From: Maratus speciosus
Lineage: Eukaryota; Arthropoda; Arachnida; Araneae; Salticidae
DNA length: 64,000 bases
Assembly (NCBI GenBank): GCA_963932465.1
Contig: OZ010791.1
Span: forward strand, 617,775,800 to 617,839,799
Direction: 5' to 3'
The stretch's first letter is position 1; each line of letters starts with the position of its first letter. The position numbers and the translations under genes are program-made. Below the pieces are notes generated by a model. It ran no database searches, was not told the origin of the DNA, and saw only the letters and a program-made list of their open reading frames with translations. Shown here piece by piece: positions 34,740-45,480 of this stretch.

Positions 34740-35480
34740 ATTAAATTTACATTTGAATTTTGAACAACCTTTACCTTAATGAGTATTTTTAATTAAGCAA
34801 AATAATGGAAAATAACAATTTTAAAGGAAAAAAACTGATTTCTGTAGATTTTCTTTCAACTGCAAGATCAGAATATCAACTTAAATGGAGAAAGTTAAAC
34901 AAATATTTGAATTTTGGATGATTAACATCTTAATGAGCATTATTAATTAAGCAAAACAATGAAAAATATCAATTTTTAATGAAAAAAGATGATTTTTTTC
35001 AAGTACAAGATCAGAATATACTCTTAAATGGAGAAAGTTAAACGCGTACATTTGAATTTTGAAGAATCTTTACCTTAATGAACATTATTAATTAAGCAAA
35101 ACAATGAAAAATAACACTTTTAAAGGAAAAAAGCCGATTTCTGTAGATTATTTTCAACTACAAGATCAGAATATCAACTTAAATTGAGAAAGTTAAACAT
35201 ATATTTGAATTTTGAACAATCTTTACCTTAATGAGTATTATTAATTATGCAAAATAACAAAAAAATATAAATTTTAATGGAAAAAGCAGATTTATTTTTT
35301 TTTTCCAACCATAAAATGAGAATATCGTCTTAAAATGGAAATTTAAACATACATTTCAGTTTGAGAACAACCCTCACCTTAATTAATTTTGATTAACTGA
35401 ACAAATAACAAAAGTTAATATGGAATAAAAAGATGAATTTTATTAACTTTTATACTAGTTTGAGATTTTAACAGACATTT
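34740..35480. repeat. ~150 bp subterminal tandem repeats, left arm
   Basis: Units beginning TTTGAATTTTGAACAACCTT, then TACCTTAATGAGTATTATTAAT and TAAGCAAAA(C/T)AATG..AAAAT, start near 34754, 34912, 35062, 35206 and 35354. More diverged units continue beyond the LTR insertion (40600-41600). The mirror array is at about 48850-51020. Confidence 0.7.
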
Positions 35481-35613
35481 AAACACTAGTTATGTAAGAT
35501 TTAAAACCTTAGACAAATACGTCCTAAGACATATATTAACTAATCAAAATAAATTCAATTTTCAGCTTAATCAATAACTGAAAATTTATCATTAAAATAT
35601 ATATATATATATA

Positions 35614-35997
35614 TGTGAGTTGTGGTTTTAGATTCCCATAAAACCCTACTCATAGCAACAGATATGGTCAGCCCTTTTCCATGAGAACTTGTTACCGCAG
35701 AACAGAAGATGTTACTGAATTTGCTGATATGCAGTTTGCATTCTCTTCGCCTGGAAACAAGTAACAACCGAGAGCAGATTGCATTCTGACGCGGCCGATG
35801 GTAGGCATATCTCGCTCTAGACGAGAGCAGAGGCCGAGCTCCGACGATTCTGCGGGCGCGTATGCTGCAGAAAAACCCCCTACCCTCCCGTACTTGTAAA
35901 TATAATTTCTATTTAACATGTAAAACTATAACCTAGAATCATTAAACTCCTTTTTTCATTAACTAAGGCCTTATCCTTATATCATCCTTATATTACA
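35614..35997 (+). repeat. 5' LTR of the Gag-only retroelement
   Basis: 384 bp, TGTGAGTTGTGG...TCCTTATATTACA. I found no difference from the 3' LTR at 39942-40325. TATA precedes it (35610-35613) and follows the 3' LTR (40326-40329). The sequence immediately downstream starts TGGGTGCTCTAGGCC; the TGG fits a tRNA primer-binding site. The right arm of the palindrome has the empty site (an AT tract near 50140-50160). Confidence 0.93.
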
Positions 35998-36023
35998 TGG
36001 GTGCTCTAGGCCGAATTGAATCC
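35998..36023 (+). promoter_or_regulatory. Putative primer-binding site
   Basis: TGGGTGCTCTAGGCCGAATT abuts the LTR directly and starts with TGG, the complement of a tRNA CCA end. Its reverse complement looks like a tRNA T-arm plus acceptor 3' strand (GATTCAATTC followed by the acceptor). The primer tRNA was not identified. Confidence 0.55.
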
Positions 36024-36366
36024 CAAAACGAATTTAAAAAGTAAAATCCCCCTAGGCTTTCTTACCGATCTACGTTTAAAATCAGAGAACTGTTTCGTTC
36101 CGTTATCAACCCTTGCATTTCAGCTGATGTGATTCATCTACATCTGATGTGAGCCATCTGTGTGAAGCTCAATCTCCCGTTTATTTTTATTTGTGCAAGA
36201 TAGTTATCGCTGTACAAGGAATGAATCTTCGACTGCATATTTTTTTTCTACGGATCATTAATTGGATTACTTCAATATATCGTGGCGAGGAATTTATTTT
36301 TCAATTGGATAACTCCTTTTGAAGTAAGTTTCTTTTTTTTTTCTCTTTCCTTTCTTGCCTTTTAAT
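36024..36366 (+). other. Leader of the Gag-only retroelement
   Basis: Untranslated stretch between the primer site and the first ATG (36367). It contains no convincing reading frame. Packaging signals would be expected here but cannot be read from sequence. Confidence 0.5.
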
Positions 36367-38541
36367 ATGGAATTACAAGAAATTGACTTTATTAAAAGCC
36401 AGTTGAAATCGGCTAAAACAGATAAAATCAAATTATTGCATGAATTTATATTTGGTTGCGATAAAAATCGCCAGAATAGAGCGAATTTAAGGAAATTTAA
36501 AGGTTTTTCTTTTACTGACAAAAGCGATGAGTATGAAAATAAACTCAAAGTAATGTTGGACGATTACGATCAGATACAATTGATTACTATTGCTAATATC
36601 TTATCCATTGACATCCATGGATCAAAACAAGATATAGCACAACGTATTTTAAGTGCACTAGTTGATATTTCGGCTTTTAAAGACACGTTTACGGCAATTT
36701 CCGAATCGGATACAGAATTTAATGATAGTCACAATAGTAGTGGAAGCACTGGTTTATCTTCCCCTTTGGCAGTACAGCCAGACCAGGCGCGTGTACACTG
36801 CACACACTCCGCGCCCAAACAGACAATTTCTTTCCATGACATTGATCATTTAATTACACCGTTTAGTGGTGATAAAACGGAAAACGTTCAAACATGGTTT
36901 CAGAGATTTGAATCTCTGGCCCATTCATTTCAACTGTCCGACATACAGAAATTTGTGTTTGCTGAGCGGGCATTAAAAAGTTTAGCATTATTGTATGTAC
37001 GTAGTGAAAATAACATTTCTTCATATACATCGCTCAAAGAAGCATTGTTTCGCGAATTTGGACAATCAGCTTCGTCCGCCCAGATACATCAATTACTAGC
37101 CGCTAGAGGCTGCCGCCCAAACGAAAAACTATTGGAATATTTTTTGAAAATGAAAGAAATAGCACAAAGAGGAAACATCGATGATATATCATTAATTCAC
37201 TATATAATTAATGGGATTAACGATACACCACATAATAAAGCTATATTATTCGGGTGCGCCACGCTTGCCGAATTTAAAAACAAGCTCCAAATTTTCGAAC
37301 GAATTTGTGAACAGAGTTCTAAAGTTTACCAATCAAAGTCACCGACAACACCCAACACTCCTAAGATTAACCAGACGGAAAAAACTGCAAAATTAACTTG
37401 CTGGAATTGTTTAGCCCCAGGACACTTATCTACCCATTGTGTGCATTTAAATAAAGGGAAAAAGTGTATGAAATGTGCACGTTTTGGTCATGTTTCCAGC
37501 CAGTGTACAGAGCAAACGCCAGAACGCAAGCGTTCGACTCAAGGCACCTCCCCTTCACGCAAGACGTCACCACGCAGAGACGAACAAATCCACGTAGTAG
37601 AAATGTGTCATTCTCATCCGCGCATGCAGAAACCTGTAAAAATTTTCAATTTACAAATCAATTCAATCTTGGACACTGGAAGCTCACTGACGATACTGAG
37701 AGAAGACATTTATAAACAAATTGGGTCTCCCCCCCTCACCGGAGCTCCTGTACAATTGTCGGGTATCGGTAACCGTGTTATTCAACCTATAGGATCGTTT
37801 TCTACCGATATAGAGATAGACGATAATACTTTTTCTACTACTGTTTACGTAGTTAAGTCTTCTCAGATGCCCATGCCACTTATCATAGGGACAGATGTCA
37901 TATTTCAGGGTACGCTCACATGCGACAAAAACGGAGCTACTTTAACTAAATCTCCACCCACAAGTATTTTTATAAGCTGCATTACTGTGTCTGATAATGT
38001 ATCTGCAACGAAATCTCAAGATAAATCCTATGTACCTCCATTTCCTGATGCAAGATGCACTATGGAAACACTTGTTTCAAATTCTTTCCCCCAAGATCTA
38101 AAACCGCCGACAGTAAATAAAGACTTTTCGAAGGAAAATATTCCTACTGACATAGAAATTGACCCAGTGATTGACTCAGCATATCTGAAACATCTCGCAA
38201 CATTATCGCCAGACTGTTTCTCCTTCGATTTAAATTTCTTATCCTACAAGCTGTGCATGACTGTGCTCGTCTTATTGACCATCTATTTATTACTGTTTAC
38301 GTCTGCCAACGGACTCATTTATCAGCATTTGGCGTTCCATACATCCCAACCATCTCGAGATTCGAGTGACGTTACTAATTGGACCGAAATTCTGCGTGTC
38401 CTTATCATTCCTTTTTTATTTTTTATACTCCGACATTTTGTGAAGTCAACAACGAGAAAGAGAAAAAGTAGACTTAAATTTCCAAAAAGAAATATGCTTC
38501 ACGTATATAGGTCACAAGTGCAACCAACGAATTTATCATAA
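36367..38541 (+). CDS. Gag-protease protein with SAP-like motif and membrane tail (LTR retroelement)
   Basis: A single uninterrupted frame of 724 codons from the ATG at 36367 (the in-frame TTG 12 bases earlier is unlikely as start). Residues ~62-98 look like a SAP nucleic-acid-binding motif (IHGSKQDIAQRILSAL at the end). ~155-315 is a Gypsy-type Gag core (VQTWFQRFESLAHSF). Two CCHC knuckles lie at ~345-358 (CWNCLAPGHLSTHC) and ~367-380 (CMKCARFGHVSSQC). A retropepsin follows with LDTGSS at ~435-440 and LIIGTDVI near 505-512. The last ~100 residues have a hydrophobic, signal-peptide-like segment (~629-648), an NWT sequon (~671), a second hydrophobic segment (~675-691) and a basic tail (TTRKRKSR). 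There is no reverse transcriptase, RNase H or integrase. The tail may be the two ends of an errantivirus-type envelope left by an internal deletion; that is inference. Confidence 0.88.
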   Translation: MELQEIDFIKSQLKSAKTDKIKLLHEFIFGCDKNRQNRANLRKFKGFSFTDKSDEYENKLKVMLDDYDQIQLITIANILSIDIHGSKQDIAQRILSALVDISAFKDTFTAISESDTEFNDSHNSSGSTGLSSPLAVQPDQARVHCTHSAPKQTISFHDIDHLITPFSGDKTENVQTWFQRFESLAHSFQLSDIQKFVFAERALKSLALLYVRSENNISSYTSLKEALFREFGQSASSAQIHQLLAARGCRPNEKLLEYFLKMKEIAQRGNIDDISLIHYIINGINDTPHNKAILFGCATLAEFKNKLQIFERICEQSSKVYQSKSPTTPNTPKINQTEKTAKLTCWNCLAPGHLSTHCVHLNKGKKCMKCARFGHVSSQCTEQTPERKRSTQGTSPSRKTSPRRDEQIHVVEMCHSHPRMQKPVKIFNLQINSILDTGSSLTILREDIYKQIGSPPLTGAPVQLSGIGNRVIQPIGSFSTDIEIDDNTFSTTVYVVKSSQMPMPLIIGTDVIFQGTLTCDKNGATLTKSPPTSIFISCITVSDNVSATKSQDKSYVPPFPDARCTMETLVSNSFPQDLKPPTVNKDFSKENIPTDIEIDPVIDSAYLKHLATLSPDCFSFDLNFLSYKLCMTVLVLLTIYLLLFTSANGLIYQHLAFHTSQPSRDSSDVTNWTEILRVLIIPFLFFILRHFVKSTTRKRKSRLKFPKRNMLHVYRSQVQPTNLS

Positions 38542-39941
38542 ATGTGTTTTTTATTATTACTACTATTTTTTTTTAACTGTGTTTATATATTCTGTGTTTG
38601 ACACCCATATATCTGCTTATTCCTGAGAACATTTATATCGTACAAACTATAGACTGCTACTATCTGTGACTTTCTTAGTAACTTTATTTCAATATCTTCG
38701 TTTTTTTTTTTACGATCGCAGCAAGCATCCACGATCATTTTTTTTCTGGACGAAACATTAGAATGAGGTGTTTACCAGTGTAACTCACCATTTCAAGAGT
38801 CCAATCATTGATGAAAATCTGCAACACAGAACGTTTTTTTCTTCTTCGTATTTTTGTGTGTCATGCCATTCTTCAGTGCGATAAACTTCAAGTGTTTTTT
38901 TTTAAGAAGTTATCGCGTACCAAGCATTTTTATCAACAGTGTTTTTTTGTTTAATTATTCTTAGTTTGTGGAATATGTAACAGATTCTTTATTTTTTCAG
39001 CCTATATTGACAGAATTTATGTGCTTTTTTGTTTCGAAGTTCTGTTCAACATTTTTTTTAAATCTCTGAGCGATATATATCTGCTCAAAACTTTTTTATT
39101 GAACCCATGCGGTGATTTTTTTTTTGCGCATGTCAAGTTATCTTTCTCTCGGACTGCAAATGGTGCATTATTTTTTTCATTTGCCTGTTTCGCAACACGT
39201 GCTTTTTTTTTATGTTGCGTAAACAACAACTTTATTTTAAAATGACTGTTTACACATGACTTTATTTTTTTTTTGAACACTCACTTTGGACAAGAAGAAA
39301 AAGAATATTGTTGTATTTATACTTTTAAAACTGCATTTATATTTTAAAAACTGTATTTTATGTGTAAACTTTTTATTGAATTGCTATATATATGTATGTG
39401 TCCCCCCCCCCTCGCATTTTTTTTTACAGAAGTAAGAGCTGGCTGTCGAAAAAAAAAAAACCTTTTGGTGGGAAATCCTTTTTTTTTTTGTTTAGACGAG
39501 GCAAACCTCTTTTTTTTATTCCCGAATGACGTTGGGATAAAGATGTTTTTTTACGAAATTCTACCTAAGATGAGGCAGATTTCAGTATGTTTTCTTGATG
39601 ATAATATAATGGGCAGACGGCCTTTCAGATTATATTTTTCATCCCTGATGATGGCTCATGAGAAAGACGGCCTCATGACGCAAATTGATGTTCTCCTGAG
39701 ACTTTTTTTTATTCTTTTGTTTTTCTTCTTTGGAGATACCCCACGGCAGCTCAGCATTAATTTACATAAAATTTAGAATTAATTTTTTTTTATTATTTAG
39801 CTCAATTTTCTTAATTATTTAATGACCGTTTTTTTTCCTTTGGATCTTAATTATTTTTAGATAGTTTTTTTTTTGTTGTTTTTTGACATTGTTGCTTATT
39901 TAACGCGCTGTCGAGGTCGACAAGCGGACAAGATGGCCGAG
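38542..39941 (+). other. T-rich non-coding part of the retroelement
   Basis: About 1.4 kb with many T runs of 7-12 and no trace of pol motifs on either strand. A small frame at 39360-39776 is made largely of Phe from T runs and is not credible. Just before the 3' LTR lies TGTCGAGGTCGACA (a palindrome) and ACAAGATGGCCGAG, a weak candidate polypurine tract. Confidence 0.6.
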
Positions 39942-40325
39942 TGTGAGTTGTGGTTTTAGATTCCCATAAAACCCTACTCATAGCAACAGATATGGTCAGC
40001 CCTTTTCCATGAGAACTTGTTACCGCAGAACAGAAGATGTTACTGAATTTGCTGATATGCAGTTTGCATTCTCTTCGCCTGGAAACAAGTAACAACCGAG
40101 AGCAGATTGCATTCTGACGCGGCCGATGGTAGGCATATCTCGCTCTAGACGAGAGCAGAGGCCGAGCTCCGACGATTCTGCGGGCGCGTATGCTGCAGAA
40201 AAACCCCCTACCCTCCCGTACTTGTAAATATAATTTCTATTTAACATGTAAAACTATAACCTAGAATCATTAAACTCCTTTTTTCATTAACTAAGGCCTT
40301 ATCCTTATATCATCCTTATATTACA
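39942..40325 (+). repeat. 3' LTR of the Gag-only retroelement
   Basis: 384 bp, identical by eye to 35614-35997, followed by TATA. The AATAAA-like signal is not obvious. A minus-strand frame over both LTRs is a shadow. Confidence 0.93.
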
Positions 40326-40329
40326 TATA

Positions 40330-41770
40330 TATTTTTTTTCATGATTGTAGATATAAAAATAAGAGTTTACAAGCTAATTTCCTTAATTTTTAGAAGATTC
40401 AACAGAATATTTTCAACAAGTCTGGTATAAGAAAAAATAATTTCAACCCCTATTCTCTATCGTCAACCGCTCACATTCCCTAAACTTGGGGGAACACAAC
40501 AATAGAGTTTGACATCACAAACATATCGGGAAAATGTTTACATCCAAGAAAAATATCAATTTTTATGCTTCTTTTCAACTGTTAAATGAAAGATATAAAC
40601 TTATATCTTTCAGTTTTGAACAATCATTACCTTAATGATTAGTAATAATTAAGCAGAACAAAGGAAAATATTTCTTTTTTAATGAAAAAATGCATTTAAA
40701 CGAACTCTGTTAACATTTACACTACTTTGAGATTTTATCGTGCTTTTTAGACGTTAGTTATGTAATATTTAATTCGTTAGATGACGATACCCCAAGATAT
40801 ATTCAATCTAATTTCTTTAATTTTAGCAGATTCAACAGAATTTTTTCGATAGGGCTAGTAATAAGATAATAATTCCAGATCGCATTCACTGCACGCTACC
40901 CCTAGCATTCTTCAAACTTGGGAAGGGATCACAAACCTTCTCTGACGTCATATTCGAACCAATTTTTTAGTTCGTGTTTACTGCACCTGGTAAACTACAA
41001 AGCATAACAGAAAATGTTTCCGTTCAAGAAAAATATCAGTTTTTAGGTAAAAAGAGACTGAATTCTTTACAACTGTTACATGAAAGATGTAAACATTTAT
41101 TTTAGTTTTGAACAACCATAACCTTAATGAATTTTTATAAGTGAAAAAATAACACAGGAAAATATTATATTTTAATGAAAGAAGACAAATTTAAACGAAT
41201 TTGATTGACTCTTACACTAGTTGGAAACTGTAAATGAGTAAAATTGTTTTATGAGTTCATTTAATCATTGACACATTCGAGATTTTGCACATATATCCGA
41301 ATTTTGAATGAACAGCATCTTAATGAATATTAATAATTAAGTAAAACAATGGAAAATATCAATTTTTAAGGAAAAAGATCAGAATATCAGCATAAAAGAG
41401 GAAAGATACGAGGATTTCAACTTAAAAAGGAAATTTAAACATTTATTTCAGTTTTTGAAAAATCATTACCTTAATGAATTTTAATAATTGAACAAATAAC
41501 TAGGGAAAATATTATTTTTTAATGATAAAAGACAAATTTAAACGAATTTGATTAACTTTTACACTAGTTTGAGATTTTATCCTCCTTTTAGATGCTACCT
41601 ATCTAGAATTTTAACTTTTCAACGAGACACATTTCAAGAAATACTCATTACTAAACAAAATAAATTAATTTTAATCTAATGAATAACTGAAAATTACACA
41701 TTTTAAAAATATTTTCATGAATGTGCATAAAAATACGAGTTTACAAACTAATATCCTTATTTTTATTGCA
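40330..41770. repeat. Diverged subterminal repeats, left arm continued
   Basis: AT-rich sequence with further loose copies of the ACCTTAATGA(A/T)T..TAATAATT(A/G)A.. unit near 40630, 41120, 41320 and 41470, alternating with blocks containing GATTTTATC and AGACACATTTC. No gene. It is mirrored at 48780-50130. Confidence 0.55.
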
Positions 41771-42071
41771 TTTAACTAAATTTTTCTACATTCAAGCTTA
41801 ATTTTTATAAACAAAGCATTATTTAATCAAATCCAGTACTTTCAGATTTAACGAAATTCACCGGTTTTCACTTTTTAATCCAATCCTATGAGTTAAAAAA
41901 CAAGAACACCTCCTATAATTTTATAGCATTGGGTGAAACGAGACGAATTAGAAGCACATTAAAACTTAAACATAATCAAAAAAAAGTTATTAAATAATTG
42001 CTTAGTGCATAACTTTCCCTCAAAATGAAAAACAAATGAATTCTTGAAACGCCCAATCTTACTAAGTAAAA

Positions 42072-42108
42072 AATAAATAAATAAATAAATAAATAAAAAT
42101 AAAATAAT
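42072..42108. repeat. (AAAT)n microsatellite next to the tRNA
   Basis: AATAAATAAATAAATAAATA tract downstream of the minus-strand tRNA gene. It is mirrored at 48357-48395 with similar length. Confidence 0.8.
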
Positions 42109-42112
42109 TATT

Positions 42113-42186
42113 CGCCCTTGGATGGATTCGAACCGCCAACCCCATGGTTAACAGCCATATGCGCTATCCAATTGCGCTACAAGGGC
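42113..42186 (-). tRNA. tRNA-Asn(GTT), left arm
   Basis: 74 nt cloverleaf on the minus strand. Acceptor GCCCTTG pairs with CAAGGGC plus a discriminator G; D stem GCGC/GCGC; anticodon stem TATGG/CCATG with loop CTGTTAA, giving anticodon GTT; T arm GGCGG-TTCGAAT-CCATC with one C-A mismatch. A-box TAGCGCAATTGGATAG and B-box GGTTCGAATCC are good. No intron. T runs lie downstream. It is identical to the copy at 48278-48351. The T-stem mismatch leaves open whether it is functional. Confidence 0.88.
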
Positions 42187-42208
42187 ATCGAAGATTTTTG
42201 AATTATTG

Positions 42209-42272
42209 CAATACTTATCTACATCAAACTCGATTCTTGCTCCTATATATTTTACCATTACATAATTTTAAA
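42209..42272. repeat. 64 bp direct repeat, unit 1, left arm
   Basis: GCAATACTTATCTACATCAA, then ACTCGATTCTTGCTCC and TATATATTTTA. It recurs at 42632-42690, and the mirror units are at about 48195-48255 and 47771-47836. Confidence 0.7.
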
Positions 42273-42990
42273 AACTGTTTTTTTCATTTATCAGAAAATT
42301 ATTAAATCACAGAACGATCACACATCAAGTTGTTTCAAATATGAATGCTATCTTTACAGTTTTCTAATGATACAGGGTATACATGAACACAAACTTTAAT
42401 TTTCAAACATTTCATATTTCAAATAGTCTATATTTCAAACCAAAATATTTGAAATTTTCACACGTAAGAGCAAATATTACTTAGATCTTTTCACTATTAC
42501 CTTTTAAAAAATAGCAGATAACTACTTTTGAATTAATTTTCCAAGAACTGTAACTGAAATTACATCAACTCCTTATAGAAAACCCTGTTTTAACACAATT
42601 TCTTGAAATTCAACAACGAATTGACCTTTACAGCAATACTTATCTACATCAAACTCGATTCTTGCTCCTATATATTTTAACATTACATAAGTTTAACAAA
42701 TTTACATCGAATTTGTAAGATTTTAACACTTTGATGGCATACACCTCAAGAAATATTCCTAATTAAACAAAAAAAATAATCTTATCAATAACTGGAAATT
42801 TCACATTTAAAACACATATTTTCGTGATTGTACACATAAAATAACAGTTTACAAACCAATTTCCATAATTTATCACATTCGAACTTAATTTTTACACACA
42901 AAACATTATTTTATCATATTCTATAATTTATGATTCAGTGAAATTCGGACTAGTCTAGATTATTCTGCTCATATTATTAATCAAATTGTC

Positions 42991-43182
42991 TTATGTTTCA
43001 CCTTGCATTTCGAAGATTTTCGAATTATCCTCCATTAAGTTGCGTAAAACATAAATACTGTCTTTATAGTTTAATGATACATAATATACATGACTAGCCT
43101 GAGTTATTCTATCCATATTATTAACCAAATTATCATATGTTTCATCTTGCACATCGAAGATTTCTGAATTTTCATCCATCAA
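42991..43182 (-). CDS. Short repeat-bearing ORF, left arm (unrecognised)
   Basis: 63 codons from ATG on the minus strand. The protein has an internal repeat: NLM(D/E)(E/D)NS(E/K)IF(D/E)-type blocks at both ends, around NNMDRITQASHVYYVSLNYK. The mirror ORF at 47280-47471 is also open, with two or three conservative changes (KD/KN, ME/MD). The DNA around it repeats the same ~100 bp unit. Acidic and Asn-rich; no domain recognised. It could be part of a longer, degraded repetitive coding sequence, since related codons continue past the stop. Confidence 0.4.
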   Translation of the reverse strand: MMDENSEIFDVQDETYDNLVNNMDRITQASHVYYVSLNYKDSIYVLRNLMEDNSKIFEMQGET

Positions 43183-43412
43183 GTTGCTTAAAATATTAAT
43201 ACTACGTTTATAGTTCTAATGATGCATAACATACATGAATGCAATCTTTAATTTTAACATTTCATATTTCAAATAACCTATTTCAAAGCCAAACTATATG
43301 AATTTTACCACAACGCTTATCACAGAACAATTTACGCTTCACACTTGTCTAATAATTATTAGATATGTATTCCTCAGAAATATTACTACCATATGAATAA
43401 GTAAAGAACATG

Positions 43413-43447
<35 letters not shown>
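43413..43447. repeat. (TA)n microsatellite, left arm
   Basis: TATATATATATATATATATA tract of about 34 bp. The right-arm counterpart near 47034-47047 is much shorter, so the tract changed length after palindrome formation. Confidence 0.85.
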
Positions 43448-43450
<3 letters not shown>

Positions 43451-43703
43451 TAACCTCATACACGAAAAGTATCACAGAAGGAAAATACTAATAATCAATT
43501 AAAATAATTAACTATTACATAAAATTCCACCTATTACATATAAAACTTCAACTGATGAATGAAAAATATGCAAATTAGCAAAATAAAATTTACAAAAGTA
43601 AGAAAAAAAAAAAGTTATTGAAAATTTAATTTTAAAAAAAAGGCTTTTGAAAATTGCAAGTTTAACTCCTACCTTAAATGTCATTACTACTATCTCTTCG
43701 CAG

Positions 43704-44563
43704 AATATAATAATCTATGGTTTGCTATAACAGAATTTCTTGATAACATTTATTATACTACTGATTTGTACGCATGCGTGAGTTGTCACGTGATCAAAAC
43801 GTTTGAGAATAATATAAATTTTCGAAAAGCAGCGCAGCATTTTTCATTTCAACTGTTAGACTTAAGGGAGAAGGTAACTTTAGTGCACAACCCTGATAAA
43901 TTTCCAGATTTTAATTCAAGTGGGGAATCGATTTCTTTGTTAGTGAATAAAGTAAGTTTTAGTATATCATTGCAATATATAATAATAAAAATAAACAATG
44001 AATAAATTATTATTTATATATTAAACCTTTCCTAAGTATATAAATATATTTCTTTTGTTGTACAGATGTTGCAGCAAGATGAATCAAAACAGCAGCAATC
44101 CTCTTTATCAGAAATGGATGATCTGAATGATTCGCTCTTAGCACATGTAGAGTTAAAGAATAATAAATATGTAAGTACTTAGATATGAAATACTATAATT
44201 CATATATGAAACGTAATTAGAGTAAATTTAAAATCAAATATTTTATTGTTTGTACTTTAACAAATGTTTTTTATCCATATCATTGAAGAGAATTCTAATT
44301 GTTTACATTTATTTCTTTCACAGATGTGTTCTATTTGCTACAAACAATTTTTAAGTAAATGGAATTTAAAAGAACATACACAGATCCATACAGATGAGAA
44401 ACCCTATACTTGTGAAGATTGCCAAAAGCCGTTTTCAAGAAAATATGAATCAAAAATGCATACTACATCATATAGTCTATCACCAGCTGTATGTAAACTA
44501 TGTGAAGATATTCAAGAAATAACCAGACGTTTGAAGAATTTAACAATCAAGGAAGAGATTTAG
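43704..44563 (+). CDS. Spliced C2H2 zinc-finger gene segment, left arm
   Basis: Three exons with consensus splice sites and matching phases. Exon A 43704-43951 (acceptor TATCTCTTCGCAG, donor GTAAGT), exon B 44066-44170 (acceptor TTGTACAG, donor GTAAGT), exon C 44324-44563 (acceptor CTTTCACAG, stop TAG). AATAAA follows at 44721. Exon A codes for LYACVSCH...NNINFRKAAQHFSFQLLDLR, resembling the second half of a ZAD domain (CxxC, then an aromatic helix). Exon B is Gln/Ser/Asp-rich. Exon C has one complete C2H2 finger (CSICYKQF...LKEHTQIH), a TDEKPY linker, and a second finger (CEDC...KMH) lacking its last His, then a CKLC pair. The 5' exon with the start codon and first ZAD cysteines is not found. 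Likely a captured, truncated DNA-binding protein gene. Confidence 0.65.
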
Positions 44564-45039
44564 ACTATGTATTCAACCTATTTGCATAAGAGTTACCACA
44601 ATATCCCAAAACTGAAATTTCGAAGGCACACAGTGGGTGTAAAGAAATTTTTGTTACCCATGATTCTCGTAACCACCATGAATTTGGATATTATTCATAA
44701 TGTAGTCCTTAAATTGTTATAATAAATATTCTTTTATCTGCACTTATCGACGTGTTTATTTATATTTCCTAACATTTTAAACGAAAAACGCTTTCCCATC
44801 TTAAAAAATTTCATAAGAACAGATAAAAATTAACAGATGAATGAAAAAATATGCATGTTCACAAAGTTTCCTAGATATATTTACAAAAATGTTTACAAAA
44901 TAAAAAATTTGCAAGAGTAAAAGACAAAATTCACAAAATTAAAAAAAAAATACAACATAACATTTTTTTCTTCTTACAAATGTGAGTTTTTAGAAAAGTA
45001 GGAAAAAAAATTACACTTAGATTTTTTTTTTTCAAAAGT

Positions 45040-45480
45040 GAAAAAAAAATATTTTTACAAAAATATTTTTACAAAAAAATATTTTTACAAAAATATTTTT
45101 ACAAAAAATATTTTTACATAAAATATTTTTACAAAAAAAAAATTACAAAAGTAAAAAAAAAAAAAAATTATAACATAAAAATATTATAATGGTTGGCCAA
45201 CCATTATAATACTGTTTAAAATATCATTTTTTGAAACTTTTTCATAACTTTTTTGCAATTTTTTTTCACAAATTTTGTAAATTTTTTTTATTTTTTTATG
45301 TTATAATTTTTTTTTTACTTTTGTAATTTTTTTTTGTAAAAATATTTTTTGTAAAAATATTTTTTGTAAAAAAATTTTTTGTTAAAATATTTTTTGTAAA
45401 AATATTTTTTTGTAAAAATATTTTTGTAAAAATATTTTTTTTTCACTTTTGAAAAAAAAAAAATCTAAGTGTAATTTTTT
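45040..45480. repeat. Centre of the palindrome: poly-A/T tracts and perfect dyad
   Basis: Left of centre are A runs with repeated ATTTTTACAAAAA; right of centre the complement. The dyad is ATTATAATGGTTGG joined to its complement CCAACCATTATAAT, centred at 45196/45197. About 90 bp at 45211-45300 (ACTGTTTAAAATATC onward) has no counterpart on the left, the only sizeable asymmetry near the axis. Confidence 0.85.

Noticed and set aside
39017..39776. Phe- and Lys-rich frames in the retroelement 3' region
   Set aside because: Made from T or A runs; no consistent protein sequence.
38542..39941. Degraded pol gene in the Gag-only retroelement
   Set aside because: No reverse transcriptase, RNase H or integrase motif was found on either strand; the segment is T-run-rich non-coding sequence.
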